Source: CAYZHV01 sp964478055 (GTDB taxonomy: Bacteria; Spirochaetota; Spirochaetia; DSM-27196; Alkalispirochaetaceae). Taken from it: 40,539 nt of DNA. The notes beneath the pieces were generated by a model that saw only the letters and a list, made by a program, of their open reading frames with translations, searched no databases and had not been told where the DNA came from. The stretch lies in NCBI GenBank assembly GCA_964478055.1, contig CAYZHV010000007.1, positions 1-40,539 of the forward strand, given 5' to 3'. The position numbers were made by a program, and so were the translations under genes. Of this stretch, positions 1 to 7,749 are shown in pieces; position 1 is the first letter of the stretch; every line of letters begins with the position of its first letter.

Positions 1-1446
1 GCCCTGCACTCGGACAAAGACACCGAAGTCCGTGATATTGGTGATTTCGCCGTCGATAATGCTGCCGTTCGGATACGCCGCCCGGAGCTGCTGCCATGGA
101 TCCTCTTCGAGTTGCTTGACGCCGAGACGGACGTTGTGGTTCTCAGGATCGCTCATGATAACCACGCACTCTACCTCTTCGCCCTCCGTGAGCACCGCGC
201 CGGGATTCTTGTACCGCTTGGTCCAGGAGAGATCATCCACATGGAGGAAGCCGTCGATACCCTCTTCCAGCTCAACAAAGGCACCGGTGTTGGTGATCTT
301 CTTGACCGGCTTGGTTACGCGCATGCCCACGGGATACTTTTCGTCGATTTCGTCCCAGGGATTGGGCATAACCTGCTTGAGTCCGAGGGAAACCTTACCT
401 TCCTGGATGTTGTAATCCAGGATCATCGCCTCGACCTTGTCTCCAACGTTCACCACTTCGCTGGGGTGGTTGATCCGCTTGGTCCAGGACATCTCGGAGA
501 TGTGTGCAAGACCCTCGATACCCTCTTTGAGCTCGATAAAAGCGCCAAAGTCCGTGAGCTTGGTAACCGTGCCTTCGACCACCTGGTCCACGCCGAAGTG
601 GTCCTCAAAGGTCTCCCAGGGATCCTCGGTCATGTGCCGGAGGGAGAGATTGATCTTCTTCTCTTCCGGATCCATCTTGATGACCTTGAGTCGTACCTGA
701 TCGCCCTTCTTGACGTAGTCTTTGGGACGGGTTACGTGACCCCAGCTCATGTCATTGATGTGAAGAAGGCCGTCGAAGCCGCCGAGATCTATAAAGGCGC
801 CAAAAGAGGTAAAACTCTTGACGATGCCTTCAACCTCGTCGCCAATGTCGACATTTTCGAAGAAGCGCTGACGGTTCTTCTCGATCTCCTCCTCGAGCCA
901 CGCTCGACGAGAGAGAATGATGTTAACTCGATTGTCGCTATAGAGCCGTTCGACATAGAACTTGGACTTGAGACCGACGTATTCTTCCGGTTTCTCAATC
1001 CTGCGAACGTCCATTTTCGAGATCGGGTTAAATCCCCGGATGCCACCGGGAAGTCTGACCTCGAACCCCCCCTTGATATCTCGGGCAACGCTGCCCTCCA
1101 CGGGGGTCCTGTCCTGAAATGCCTGCTTTAGCTCTCGCCAGAAGAGTTTTTCATCCGCTTTTCGTTTTGACACCGGGACTCCGCCGTTGCGAATGTCTCG
1201 GCGAAGGAGGACTACTCGGACATTATCTCCGACCTGAGGTGGTTCTTCGAACTCAGCCAGCTTAATTCGGCCTTCGGCCTTGTAGCCGATATCGACGAAA
1301 ACCTCATCCTGTCCAACCTGTACTACGGTGCCTTCTACGATCTGGCCTTCTTCCAGCTCGTCAAGCTGCTTCAGGAACTCATCTTGCAACTCCTTTTGCA
1401 GATCACTGGCCACAGACTCGGCGTTATGCGTATCCTTGTCTCCCAT
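1..1446 (-). CDS. rpsA: 30S ribosomal protein S1 (3' part missing)
   Basis: S1 is the large RNA-binding protein that helps the 30S subunit capture mRNA. The 482 codons present begin at ATG 1444-1446 and stay open to the window edge, so the C-terminus is missing. S1-type OB folds repeat along the protein at about residues 34-95, 112-185, 202-272, 290-358 and 373-445, and a sixth starts near 460. Domains 3 to 6 carry the typical 'FGAFI/V' strand and domains 3 and 4 the 'GLxHIxxMSW' signature, while 1 and 2 are diverged, as in other S1 proteins. CAGGAG lies upstream of the start, which is 2 bases after the cmk stop, so the two genes are cotranscribed. cmk-rpsA adjacency is common in bacteria. 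Identity is certain; only the end is unseen. Confidence 0.97.
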   Translation of the reverse strand, partial: MGDKDTHNAESVASDLQKELQDEFLKQLDELEEGQIVEGTVVQVGQDEVFVDIGYKAEGRIKLAEFEEPPQVGDNVRVVLLRRDIRNGGVPVSKRKADEKLFWRELKQAFQDRTPVEGSVARDIKGGFEVRLPGGIRGFNPISKMDVRRIEKPEEYVGLKSKFYVERLYSDNRVNIILSRRAWLEEEIEKNRQRFFENVDIGDEVEGIVKSFTSFGAFIDLGGFDGLLHINDMSWGHVTRPKDYVKKGDQVRLKVIKMDPEEKKINLSLRHMTEDPWETFEDHFGVDQVVEGTVTKLTDFGAFIELKEGIEGLAHISEMSWTKRINHPSEVVNVGDKVEAMILDYNIQEGKVSLGLKQVMPNPWDEIDEKYPVGMRVTKPVKKITNTGAFVELEEGIDGFLHVDDLSWTKRYKNPGAVLTEGEEVECVVIMSDPENHNVRLGVKQLEEDPWQQLRAAYPNGSIIDGEITNITDFGVFVRVQG

Positions 1447-1448
1447 TC

Positions 1449-2108
1449 CTATTCGACAACTCCTGCTATATTTCTTTTCTTCTGAATAGTGGCTATCACT
1501 TTCTCACATACTTCTTCTATGGTCAAGTCCGTGGTATCGATGTAGAGTGCGTCCTCCGCCCGGGCAAGCTTTCCCATCTGCTTGTTCTGGTCGATTTCGT
1601 CACGCCGGCGAATCGCAGCCTCGATATCCTGGAGGCTGCCCTCGGACTCATTTTGCTCGAACCGGCGCTGGGCCCGGGTTTTGACATCCGCATCAAGGAA
1701 CACCTTGACCTCGGCCTTGGGAAATACCGTGGTCTGCATGTCCCGTCCCTCAACCACGAGGTCATGCTCCTGGGCGAGCTTCTTAATGCGGCTGTTTACG
1801 GAGATTCGCACCTCCGGTATGGAGGAAACCTCGGCAACGTTGGTGTCGATCTCCTCCGTATGGAGTTCCCGATCCAGCTCGGCCCCGTCGACGAAAAAGG
1901 CTTCCTTGGTCACGTCTATGGTGATATCCGCCGCCGTGGCGATAAGGGCGTGGCGGTTTTCTTTTCGCTTTCCCTGCTTGAGAGCTTTGTAGGTTATGGC
2001 TCGGTAGAACTTTCCGGAGTTGAGGTAGAGAAAGCCCGTTTTGTCCGCCACCCGCTGGGCAACGGTGCTCTTACCGGTTCCTGCAGGACCGTCAATGGCT
2101 ACTACCAT
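1449..2108 (-). CDS. cmk: Cytidylate kinase
   Basis: Cmk phosphorylates CMP and dCMP with ATP in the cytosol, feeding CTP and dCTP pools. The 219-residue protein has the usual family length and opens with 'VVAIDGPAGTGKSTVAQRVA', a P-loop, followed by 'FLYLNSGKFYRA' for nucleotide binding and the CMP-contact region 'VVEGRDMQTTVFP'. Open frame extends further upstream, but ATG 2106-2108 is chosen because AAGGAGG lies 7 bases before it and the P-loop then falls at the normal N-terminal position. The start lies inside the last 17 bases of rluB, suggesting coupled translation, and rpsA follows after 2 bases. Confidence 0.96.
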   Translation of the reverse strand: MVVAIDGPAGTGKSTVAQRVADKTGFLYLNSGKFYRAITYKALKQGKRKENRHALIATAADITIDVTKEAFFVDGAELDRELHTEEIDTNVAEVSSIPEVRISVNSRIKKLAQEHDLVVEGRDMQTTVFPKAEVKVFLDADVKTRAQRRFEQNESEGSLQDIEAAIRRRDEIDQNKQMGKLARAEDALYIDTTDLTIEEVCEKVIATIQKKRNIAGVVE

Positions 2109-3030
2109 GTCGATTCCTCCTTGTCTCACCGAGGAGCCCTTCCACTTCCGCCTTGTTGAGCTTTCTAAATGCTCCGGGGCCGAGGTCTCCCAGGGTGATG
2201 CGTCCGATGCGGACTCTATGAACCCGTTTGGTGGGAATATTGTGGGCGTGCAAGACATTGCGGATCTCTCGGTTTTTTCCTTCCTCGAGAACCAGCTGTA
2301 CCCGCCGGGGCCCCTTGAAGGCGTAACTCTTGAGATGATACCGCTCCCCCTCGATGTCGATACCGTTCTGCCACTGCTGGAGGAGCTCTTCTGGAATGGG
2401 GCGTTTCGTCTCGACGAGATACTCTTTCTCGATCTGCGACGAAGGATGGGCAACACGGTCGCCGAATCTACCGTCGTTCGTAAAGAAGATCAACCCACTG
2501 GATAGAAAATCGAGTCTCCCCACGGAAAAGAGCCTTCCGGAGTACGCCTCGCGAATCAACTCGATCGCCAGAGGGCGACCTTCGGGATCTCTGTTCGTTG
2601 TGAGGTAGCCAGGGGGCTTGTTCAGGGCGAAGTAGACGTAGTTGCGCGCCTGTCGGATCGGCTTGCCGTCCAGGCGTACCTCATCCCTCTCGGGATCGAC
2701 CTTGACTCCCTGGCGCTGGACTACCTCCCCGTTTACCTGCACTCGGCCGGAAGCGATGATCTCCTCGCACTTTCGCCTGGAGGCGACCCCGGCTCGAGCG
2801 AGAAAAAGCTGCAGCCGCAGGGGTCCGGACTCATCTCGGGGCCCCTGGGGTTTGTCCCGGCGGCCTTGCCGCGGGCCTCCGCCTCGGGAGGAGTTGCCCG
2901 TGGGCCCGGAGCTGTCACTGTCCCGGCGGCCTTGCCGCGGGCCGCCGCCCCGGGAGGAGTTGCCGCTGCCTCCGGGGCTCTGGCTGTCCCGGCGGCCGTT
3001 TCGGTTCTGCTGTGGCTCGTCGCTACCCAT
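2092..3030 (-). CDS. rluB: RluB-type 23S rRNA pseudouridine synthase with Arg/Gly-rich N-terminal tail
   Basis: This enzyme of the RsuA/RluB family isomerises a uridine of 23S rRNA. After a tail of about 70 residues rich in Gly, Ser, Arg and Pro comes an S4 RNA-binding domain ('LRLQLFLARAGVASRRKCEE', about 75-135) and the catalytic domain, whose catalytic Asp lies in 'VGRLDFLSSGLIFFTNDG'. The second signature 'EGKNREIRNVLHA' is near the C-terminus. ATG 3028-3030 is chosen because it overlaps the scpB stop by 8 bases; an upstream Met in frame would lengthen the overlap. RluB is preferred over RsuA because of the position next to scpAB and cmk and the S4 start, but the exact target uridine is inferred. 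The tail contains a tandem 66-base repeat. Confidence 0.92.
   Translation of the reverse strand: MGSDEPQQNRNGRRDSQSPGGSGNSSRGGGPRQGRRDSDSSGPTGNSSRGGGPRQGRRDKPQGPRDESGPLRLQLFLARAGVASRRKCEEIIASGRVQVNGEVVQRQGVKVDPERDEVRLDGKPIRQARNYVYFALNKPPGYLTTNRDPEGRPLAIELIREAYSGRLFSVGRLDFLSSGLIFFTNDGRFGDRVAHPSSQIEKEYLVETKRPIPEELLQQWQNGIDIEGERYHLKSYAFKGPRRVQLVLEEGKNREIRNVLHAHNIPTKRVHRVRIGRITLGDLGPGAFRKLNKAEVEGLLGETRRNRHGSSH
2854..2964 (-). repeat. Tandem 66-bp repeat in the rluB tail
   Basis: Two near-identical 45-base units (2854-2898 and 2920-2964) lie 66 bases apart, with a partial third copy starting near 2986. In the rluB frame each full unit encodes 'NSSRGGGPRQGRRD', so the unit period is 22 residues and the reading frame is kept. 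It is coding low-complexity sequence of the Arg-Gly type, not a CRISPR or an intergenic repeat. Confidence 0.85.
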
Positions 3031-3574
3031 CGAGGCGGAAACGCTCCTCTTCGACTTCGTCGAGTCTCGGCAGCTCACCTATGCTTGAAAGTCTAAACAT
3101 CTTGAGAAATTCCTTTGTTGTTCCGTACTGAATCGGCCTGCCCGGGGCATCCTTCTTTCCAACTTCCGTTATCAGGCCCCGGGTGTGCAAGAGTTTTATC
3201 ATGTTGTCCGCGCCCACGCCCCGGAGATTCTCTATTTCGCCCCGAGTAATGGGCTGAGAGTACGCGATAATGGAGAGGGTCTCCATGGCCGCCCTGGAGA
3301 GCTTCTGGTCGTTCTTCTTGCCGTAGCGATCCTTGAGGCGCTCCCAGAGCTCCTTTTTCGGCGCGAGCTGGTACCCTTCGCTTATGTGAACGATCTCCAG
3401 GCCGTGATGAGGTCCCTGGTAGTCGTTGATGAGCTCTTTGAGAACCGTCCTCGTCTGGTCCGTGGAGAGACCACTAATCTTGGCGAGATTTCTGAGCTCG
3501 ACCGGCTCGCTCTCGAGAAAGAGAATCGCCTCCAATAGCGCCTTCTCGTTGTCGAAATGCATGGCGTCACTCAT
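3023..3574 (-). CDS. scpB: Segregation and condensation protein ScpB
   Basis: ScpB is the winged-helix (kite) subunit that binds ScpA and with it the SMC ATPase to compact and segregate the chromosome. The 183-residue product shows the two winged-helix domains: an N-terminal half starting 'EKALLEAILFLESEPVELR' and a C-terminal half with 'RAAMETLSIIAYSQPITRGE' and 'IENLRGVGADNMIKLLHTRG'. It starts with ATG inside the scpA stop (ATGA, 4-base overlap) and ends within the rluB start, the usual scpA-scpB-rluB order. The acidic C-terminal tail after 'RLDEVEEE' is unremarkable. No smc gene is visible in the window. Confidence 0.96.
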   Translation of the reverse strand: MSDAMHFDNEKALLEAILFLESEPVELRNLAKISGLSTDQTRTVLKELINDYQGPHHGLEIVHISEGYQLAPKKELWERLKDRYGKKNDQKLSRAAMETLSIIAYSQPITRGEIENLRGVGADNMIKLLHTRGLITEVGKKDAPGRPIQYGTTKEFLKMFRLSSIGELPRLDEVEEERFRLDG

Positions 3575-4308
3575 GCGGCCCCCTCGAATCCCTTGAGCCT
3601 GATATCACCGAACATCCGATTCTGAAAGATCTTGACCGTTTTCTGCTTTACCGCCTCCAAGACTGCCAGAAAGGCGCAGACGATCTCCATGATCGAATCG
3701 TTGCGCAGAATGAGATCGGTGAACAGGAAATCCTTCTTGTTCTGGACGTACTCGGAAATGAGACTCAGCTTCTCGTTGACCGATACTTCCTCGTAGAGAT
3801 TGATAATGCGGTCCGGCGATAGGGAGGACATGATGTTGGAGAACGCCTTGACCAGATCCCAGACGTCGATCTGCTCCCAGAGCTCTTCATCATCATCAAA
3901 AGGAAGGGCTGGTTGCTTCTTTTTCCGCTCCAGGACCCACTCGCTCTCTTTTTCCTTTTCGCTCATGAGGTCCGTGAGCTTTTTGTACTTCTGATACTCG
4001 ATCAGGCGGTCAACCAACTCCTGCCTGGGGTCTTCAATCTCTTCATCGAGCTCGGTGTCTTCGGGCAGAAGCATTCGCGACTTGATGTAGAGGAGCGTGG
4101 CGGCCATGAGATAGAACTCCGTGGCGTTCTCTAGATCGACTCGAGCGGCGTATTCGAGGTAGTGGATGTACTGCTCGGTAATTTCCGCGATCGGAATATC
4201 GTAAATGTTGACCTCATTCTTCTTGATGAGAAAAAGAAGGAGGTCCAGGGGTCCCTCGAAATCGTGGAGATAGAACTTTCTCCCGTCACTCTCTGTTGCC
4301 GCATTCAT
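3571..4308 (-). CDS. scpA: Segregation and condensation protein ScpA
   Basis: ScpA is the kleisin subunit that bridges the SMC heads. The N-terminal signature 'FYLHDFEGPLDLLLFLIKKN' and 'IYDIPIAEITEQYIHYLE' are clear, followed by 'EFYLMAATLLYIKSRMLLP', an acidic linker (about 90-150) and the C-terminal winged helix ending in 'FGDIRLKG'. The 245-residue length fits the family. The frame is open further upstream, but ATG 4306-4308 is preferred because CAGGAG lies 10 bases before it and the folK stop ends 19 bases before it. The scpB start overlaps its stop by 4 bases. Confidence 0.95.
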   Translation of the reverse strand: MNAATESDGRKFYLHDFEGPLDLLLFLIKKNEVNIYDIPIAEITEQYIHYLEYAARVDLENATEFYLMAATLLYIKSRMLLPEDTELDEEIEDPRQELVDRLIEYQKYKKLTDLMSEKEKESEWVLERKKKQPALPFDDDEELWEQIDVWDLVKAFSNIMSSLSPDRIINLYEEVSVNEKLSLISEYVQNKKDFLFTDLILRNDSIMEIVCAFLAVLEAVKQKTVKIFQNRMFGDIRLKGFEGAA

Positions 4309-4327
4309 TGCCGATGCTTCTCCTGTG

Positions 4328-4855
4328 CTAGTATAGCGGCTCGCCGCGATAGAGGTAAACGCCCTGCTCCCCGAGGGAGTCGAGGACGTCCCGCAAGGGC
4401 GTTCCGTCCCGAGGATCGGCAGATTGCGGAACGATCTCAAGGAGCGGTTTGAGAACAAAAGCGCGCTCCCGAAGCCCCGGATGGGGCACCGCGAGCCCTT
4501 CGCGCTCGATCACACGGCTACCGTAGAGGACGATGTCGATATCCACCGGTCTCGGGCCCTTCGGCCGCCGGGGATCTCTCACCCGTCCGAGCTCTGCTTC
4601 TATGGTCTGAAGCTCCCTCAGGAGCGGTTCCGGCTCCGGCGCTCCTGTTAGTCGCAGAACAAGATTGAGAAACCGCGGTTGTTCGGTGTCGTAGAGGGGC
4701 TCAGTCTCATAGAGGCGCGAGAGAAGCACTCCTCCTCGGGGGCTCTCCTCGAAGAGGCGCGAAATGCGGGCGGTAGCCTCGTAGAGATTGGCCGCACGGT
4801 CGCCCAAATTGCTTCCGAGAGAGAGAAAGACCTGTTCCTCTGAGGCGGCGCTCAG
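4328..4855 (-). CDS. folK: 6-hydroxymethyl-7,8-dihydropterin pyrophosphokinase, probable CTG start
   Basis: HPPK transfers pyrophosphate from ATP to hydroxymethyl-dihydropterin in folate synthesis. The signatures 'VFLSLGSNLGDR', 'RDPRRPKGPRPVDIDIVLYG' and 'VPHPGLRERAFVLKPLLEI' are all present. The first conserved block lies before the first usable ATG, GTG or TTG: the TTG at 4805-4807 falls inside 'LGSNLGDR'. Extending the frame back gives CTG at 4853-4855, which overlaps the recA stop (CTGA) and is preceded 5 bases earlier by GAGGAGGGG. I take this as the start (175 aa). No folP or folB is nearby, so the folate role comes from the family alone. It is translationally coupled to recA. Confidence 0.88.
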   Translation of the reverse strand: MSAASEEQVFLSLGSNLGDRAANLYEATARISRLFEESPRGGVLLSRLYETEPLYDTEQPRFLNLVLRLTGAPEPEPLLRELQTIEAELGRVRDPRRPKGPRPVDIDIVLYGSRVIEREGLAVPHPGLRERAFVLKPLLEIVPQSADPRDGTPLRDVLDSLGEQGVYLYRGEPLY

Positions 4856-6018
4856 AAGAGCCCCTCCTCTTCTGCGTCAGCGGCGGCCTTTTTGCTCTTT
4901 GTCTCCTGCGGGGCCTCTTCGGTTTCCTCAGCGGGTTCGGCCTCTTCTTCCGGTTCCTCAGGCTTTTCAGGCTTCGGAAACATGAGGTCCCGCACCTTGG
5001 TCTCGAGGTCCTGGTAGACTTCGGGATTCTGTTCGAGAAACTCCTTGGCGTTATCCCGACCCTGCCCGATTCGGTCCTCTCCGTAGGAGTACCAACTTCC
5101 GCTCTTGCTGATAAGGTCGTAGCGGACCGCCGCGTCCAGGAGACTCGCGCTGGCGCTAATGCCCTTACCGAAGATTATCTCGAGCTCCACTTTCTTGAAT
5201 GGTGGGGCAACCTTGTTCTTGACCACTTTAACCCGTACGCGGTTTCCGATCGCCTCGTCACTACCGCGGGTCAGAGTCTCGATGCGCCGTACCTCCAGGC
5301 GGACGGAGCAGTAGAACTTGAGGGCGTTTCCGCCAGTGGTCGTTTCGGGGTTTCCGAACATGACGCCGATCTTCATCCGGATCTGGTTAATGAAAATGAG
5401 GGAGGTAGAGGATTTAGAAATGATTCCGGTGAGCTTGCGCAGCGCCTGGGACATGAGCCGTGCTTGGAGGCCTACGTGGGAATCTCCCATGTCTCCCTCG
5501 ATTTCCGCCTGAGGGGTCAGGGCCGCCACGGAGTCTACGACAATAACATCTACTGCCTTGGATCGAACCAGGGACTCCGCGATTTCCAGGGCCTGCTCGC
5601 CGTTGTCGGGCTGGGAGACCCAGAGCTCGTCCACGTTTACCCCCAGGGAGCGGGCGTAGGTCGGGTCGAGGGCGTGCTCGGCGTCGATAAACGCGGCCAC
5701 ACCGCCTTTTTTCTGCGCCTCGGCGATGGCGTGGAGGGCGAGGGTGGTCTTTCCGCTGGACTCGGGACCGTAGATCTCGATAACCCGTCCCCGTGGATAT
5801 CCACCGAGGCCAAGGGCTTCGTCCAGAAGAACTGAGCCCGAGGGAATCGTCTGGATACCCGAAGTATCTCTGCCCTCGCCCATTTTCATGATGGAGCCTT
5901 TGCCGAACTGTTTTTCTATCTGCAGCCGGGCGGCTTCGATCGCTCTATTCTTCTCCGCCCTCGTTTCGTCCTGGGCGGGCTCCGGCTGTGTCTGGGTTTT
6001 GCTCGATTTTTTTGCCAT
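4852..6018 (-). CDS. recA: Recombinase RecA
   Basis: RecA forms ATP-dependent filaments on single-stranded DNA for homologous recombination and for activating LexA-type repressors. The 388-residue product has Walker A 'GPESSGKTT' at about 84-92, Walker B 'VIVVDSVAAL', the loop L1 region 'GDSHVGLQARLMSQALRKLT', and L2 with 'FINQIRMKIGVMFGNPETTT'. The C-terminus after 'VRDLMFPKP' is an unusually Glu/Pro-rich acidic tail of about 45 residues, which in RecA proteins generally tempers DNA binding. ATG 6016-6018 is chosen because AGAGGA lies before it; another ATG at 6046-6048 lacks a site. I saw no recognisable LexA operator upstream. recA leads the operon down to rpsA. Confidence 0.98.
   Translation of the reverse strand: MAKKSSKTQTQPEPAQDETRAEKNRAIEAARLQIEKQFGKGSIMKMGEGRDTSGIQTIPSGSVLLDEALGLGGYPRGRVIEIYGPESSGKTTLALHAIAEAQKKGGVAAFIDAEHALDPTYARSLGVNVDELWVSQPDNGEQALEIAESLVRSKAVDVIVVDSVAALTPQAEIEGDMGDSHVGLQARLMSQALRKLTGIISKSSTSLIFINQIRMKIGVMFGNPETTTGGNALKFYCSVRLEVRRIETLTRGSDEAIGNRVRVKVVKNKVAPPFKKVELEIIFGKGISASASLLDAAVRYDLISKSGSWYSYGEDRIGQGRDNAKEFLEQNPEVYQDLETKVRDLMFPKPEKPEEPEEEAEPAEETEEAPQETKSKKAAADAEEEGLF
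4861..4869 (-). promoter_or_regulatory. Ribosome binding site deciding the folK start
   Basis: GAGGAGGGG on the minus strand lies inside the last codons of recA (Glu-Glu-Gly) and 5 bases before the CTG at 4853-4855. It is a near-perfect anti-Shine-Dalgarno match and the main reason for calling a non-ATG start for folK. Confidence 0.65.
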
Positions 6019-6071
6019 AAACGGATCCTCTTTTCGGTATGGTATCATCGCTCTACCAGTACCGCAAAAGG

Positions 6072-6077
6072 AGTATA
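6072..6077 (-). promoter_or_regulatory. Possible recA -10 element
   Basis: TATACT reads toward recA from the 184-base divergent recA-prs gap, about 55 bases before the recA ATG. I find no convincing -35 hexamer at 16 to 18 bases, so this is only a weak candidate. A second weak possibility is TTGCGG with TACCAT closer to the gene. Confidence 0.25.
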
Positions 6078-6165
6078 CCGATTCAGCTTAGGCTCGTATA
6101 TGGGGAAAATTTACTGCGGTGGCCTACTGCGGGGCGGCTCCAGGGAGGCTACTGTCGCCCCCGTT

Positions 6166-6194
6166 TTGACGCCCCCGGCTCTTTTGTGTATAAC
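6166..6194 (+). promoter_or_regulatory. Sigma-70-type promoter of prs
   Basis: TTGACG (6166-6171), a 17-base spacer and TATAAC (6189-6194) form a near-consensus promoter. Only 8 bases separate the -10 element from the prs ATG at 6203, so transcription would begin at or within two bases of the start codon and leave no room for a Shine-Dalgarno site. Confidence 0.75.
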
Positions 6195-6202
6195 CTTTCT
6201 AT

Positions 6203-7306
6203 ATGCGCGGAGAGCTCGTGATACTCTCCACCCGTTCAATGGAGGAGTACGCCTCCCGGGTGGCCTACCAGCTGCAGACGTTTCCGGAGTACTACGCCAG
6301 GGGCTACCGGGAACCTGCGATGGGCAAGCTCGGTACAAAGATTTTCGCCGACGGCGAGATGGAGGTGGAGGTTCATACCTCCATTCGCGGGAAGGATGTG
6401 TTTCTCTTCGCCGGGGCGGCCCGCAACGACCTCGGTTTGTCTGTGGCGGAGAACAAGATGGAGCTCTATCACACCATCGACGCCCTTCGTCGTGCCGCAG
6501 CGGGGCGGATTACGCTCTTCGAGCCGTTTTGCACCGCTTCACGGTCGGATCGGACTACCCGACGAAACAGCGTCGGCTTCTGGATACATTACAAGACCCT
6601 CATGAGCCTCGGGGTGGATCACATCATTACCTACCAGCTCCACTCGGATAAGTCGAAAACAGTCGTGGACCCGACTCTCTGCGCCATTGACGATGTTCCG
6701 GCAAGCAGTCTCCTCAAAGAGTACATGGTCAATAGCTTCATTCGGAGGCCTGAGTTCCTCGAGAATGTCGTGCGCAAACAGTGGCTATTCTGCTCCGTGG
6801 ACGCCGGAGGAGAGAGTGTTGCCCGCAAATACGCCCGGGCCTTTGGTACCCGCCTTGTCATAGCCCACAAGCAGCGGAGCTATCACAAGGCAAACACCGT
6901 GGAGTCGATCAACATTCTCACTGATACCGACATCGCCGGCAAGGAAATCTGGATCGTGGACGACATGGTAGACACCGGTGGCTCGGTCTACGCTCTGGTC
7001 AAGGAGCTAAAGAAGCGCAACGTGGCGAAGGTAAATATCGCCGCCATTCACCCGGTATTCTCGGATCCCGCTCGAGAGCGTCTCGTTGAGCTCTACGAGG
7101 AGGGGATGCTCGACGTGGTGCTGGTGGCGGACACGGTACCGTGCACTCCGGACATTCGAGAGAACATGCCCTTTCTCCACGTGGTTTCCTCCGCCAGGTT
7201 GAGCGCCGAGATCATTATGCGCATGCACGAGGAGGAGTCCCTTTCGCCCTTCTTTGACGACTTCGACGCCTTCGAGTACCTGAATAAGCTGCGACTTTTT
7301 CTTTAG
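6203..7306 (+). CDS. prs: Ribose-phosphate pyrophosphokinase, long divergent form
   Basis: Prs makes PRPP from ribose 5-phosphate and ATP for nucleotide, His, Trp and NAD synthesis. The protein keeps 'FADGEMEVEV', 'ASRSDRTTRRN' (in place of the usual YxRQDR region), 'SVDAGGESVARKYAR', 'HKQRSYHKANTVES' and the PRPP loop 'VDDMVDTGGS' at about 252-261. At 367 residues it is longer than the usual 310 or so and diverged from the classical enzyme. ATG 6203 is taken because a strong promoter abuts it; GTG 6218 (with GGAGAG just before) and ATG 6239 (Met13) are alternatives. Its stop interlocks with that of dtd on the other strand. With its own promoter it is probably monocistronic. Confidence 0.9.
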   Translation: MRGELVILSTRSMEEYASRVAYQLQTFPEYYARGYREPAMGKLGTKIFADGEMEVEVHTSIRGKDVFLFAGAARNDLGLSVAENKMELYHTIDALRRAAAGRITLFEPFCTASRSDRTTRRNSVGFWIHYKTLMSLGVDHIITYQLHSDKSKTVVDPTLCAIDDVPASSLLKEYMVNSFIRRPEFLENVVRKQWLFCSVDAGGESVARKYARAFGTRLVIAHKQRSYHKANTVESINILTDTDIAGKEIWIVDDMVDTGGSVYALVKELKKRNVAKVNIAAIHPVFSDPARERLVELYEEGMLDVVLVADTVPCTPDIRENMPFLHVVSSARLSAEIIMRMHEEESLSPFFDDFDAFEYLNKLRLFL

Positions 7307-7749
7307 AACTGCTTCTCGGAATCGAGAAGAATCGTGACCGGTCCGTCCAGATCCGCGTCGATCTCCATGTGATCGCCAAAGCTCCCCTCCCCGACTCTGA
7401 CGCGCTCAGCGGCTGAGTCGAGGAATCCCTGATACAACGGTTGCGCGCGCTCCGGAGGGGCCGCGCGGTTGTAACTGGGTCTTCGGCCTTTCCGGGCGTC
7501 GCCGTAGAGGGTGAACTGGCTCACCACAAGGAGCTCCCCGCCGGTGTCGAGGAGAGAGCGGTTCATCTTGCCCTCCTCGTCCTCGAAGACCCGGAGATTG
7601 AGCACCTTCTCGACCATGAAGGCGACCTCCCGGTCGCCGTCGCTATCGCTAACACCGAGAAGAACAAAGAGTCCCGGTCCGATTTCTCCGGTGGTCTTGC
7701 CCTCAGCCCGGACCGATGCCCTCAAAACCCGTTGAACAACGGCTCGCAT
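7303..7749 (-). CDS. dtd: D-aminoacyl-tRNA deacylase
   Basis: Dtd hydrolyses D-amino acids (and glycine mischarged on tRNA-Ala) from tRNA in the cytosol. The 148-residue product has the family length and both active-site motifs: 'SQFTLYGDARKGRRPSYNRA' and the C-terminal Gly-Pro loop 'DLDGPVTI'. It begins 'MRAVVQRVLRASV', the standard N-terminus. The ATG shares one base with the stop of the upstream TPR gene (TAATG), so it is the last gene of the rpe operon. Its stop overlaps the prs stop by 4 bases in convergent orientation, leaving no room for a terminator between them. Confidence 0.96.
   Translation of the reverse strand: MRAVVQRVLRASVRAEGKTTGEIGPGLFVLLGVSDSDGDREVAFMVEKVLNLRVFEDEEGKMNRSLLDTGGELLVVSQFTLYGDARKGRRPSYNRAAPPERAQPLYQGFLDSAAERVRVGEGSFGDHMEIDADLDGPVTILLDSEKQF

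Noticed and set aside
112..1131. A 339-codon open frame on the plus strand
   Set aside because: It is antisense to rpsA. The repeated look of its translation mirrors the S1 domain repeats on the other strand.
2854..2964. Repeats as a CRISPR-like array
   Set aside because: Only two full units exist, they are in frame in rluB and encode Arg/Gly repeats, and the spacer is not unique sequence.
6019..6202. LexA/SOS operator before recA
   Set aside because: I looked for the GAAC-N4-GTTC and CTGT-N8-ACAG types and found no convincing match in the gap.
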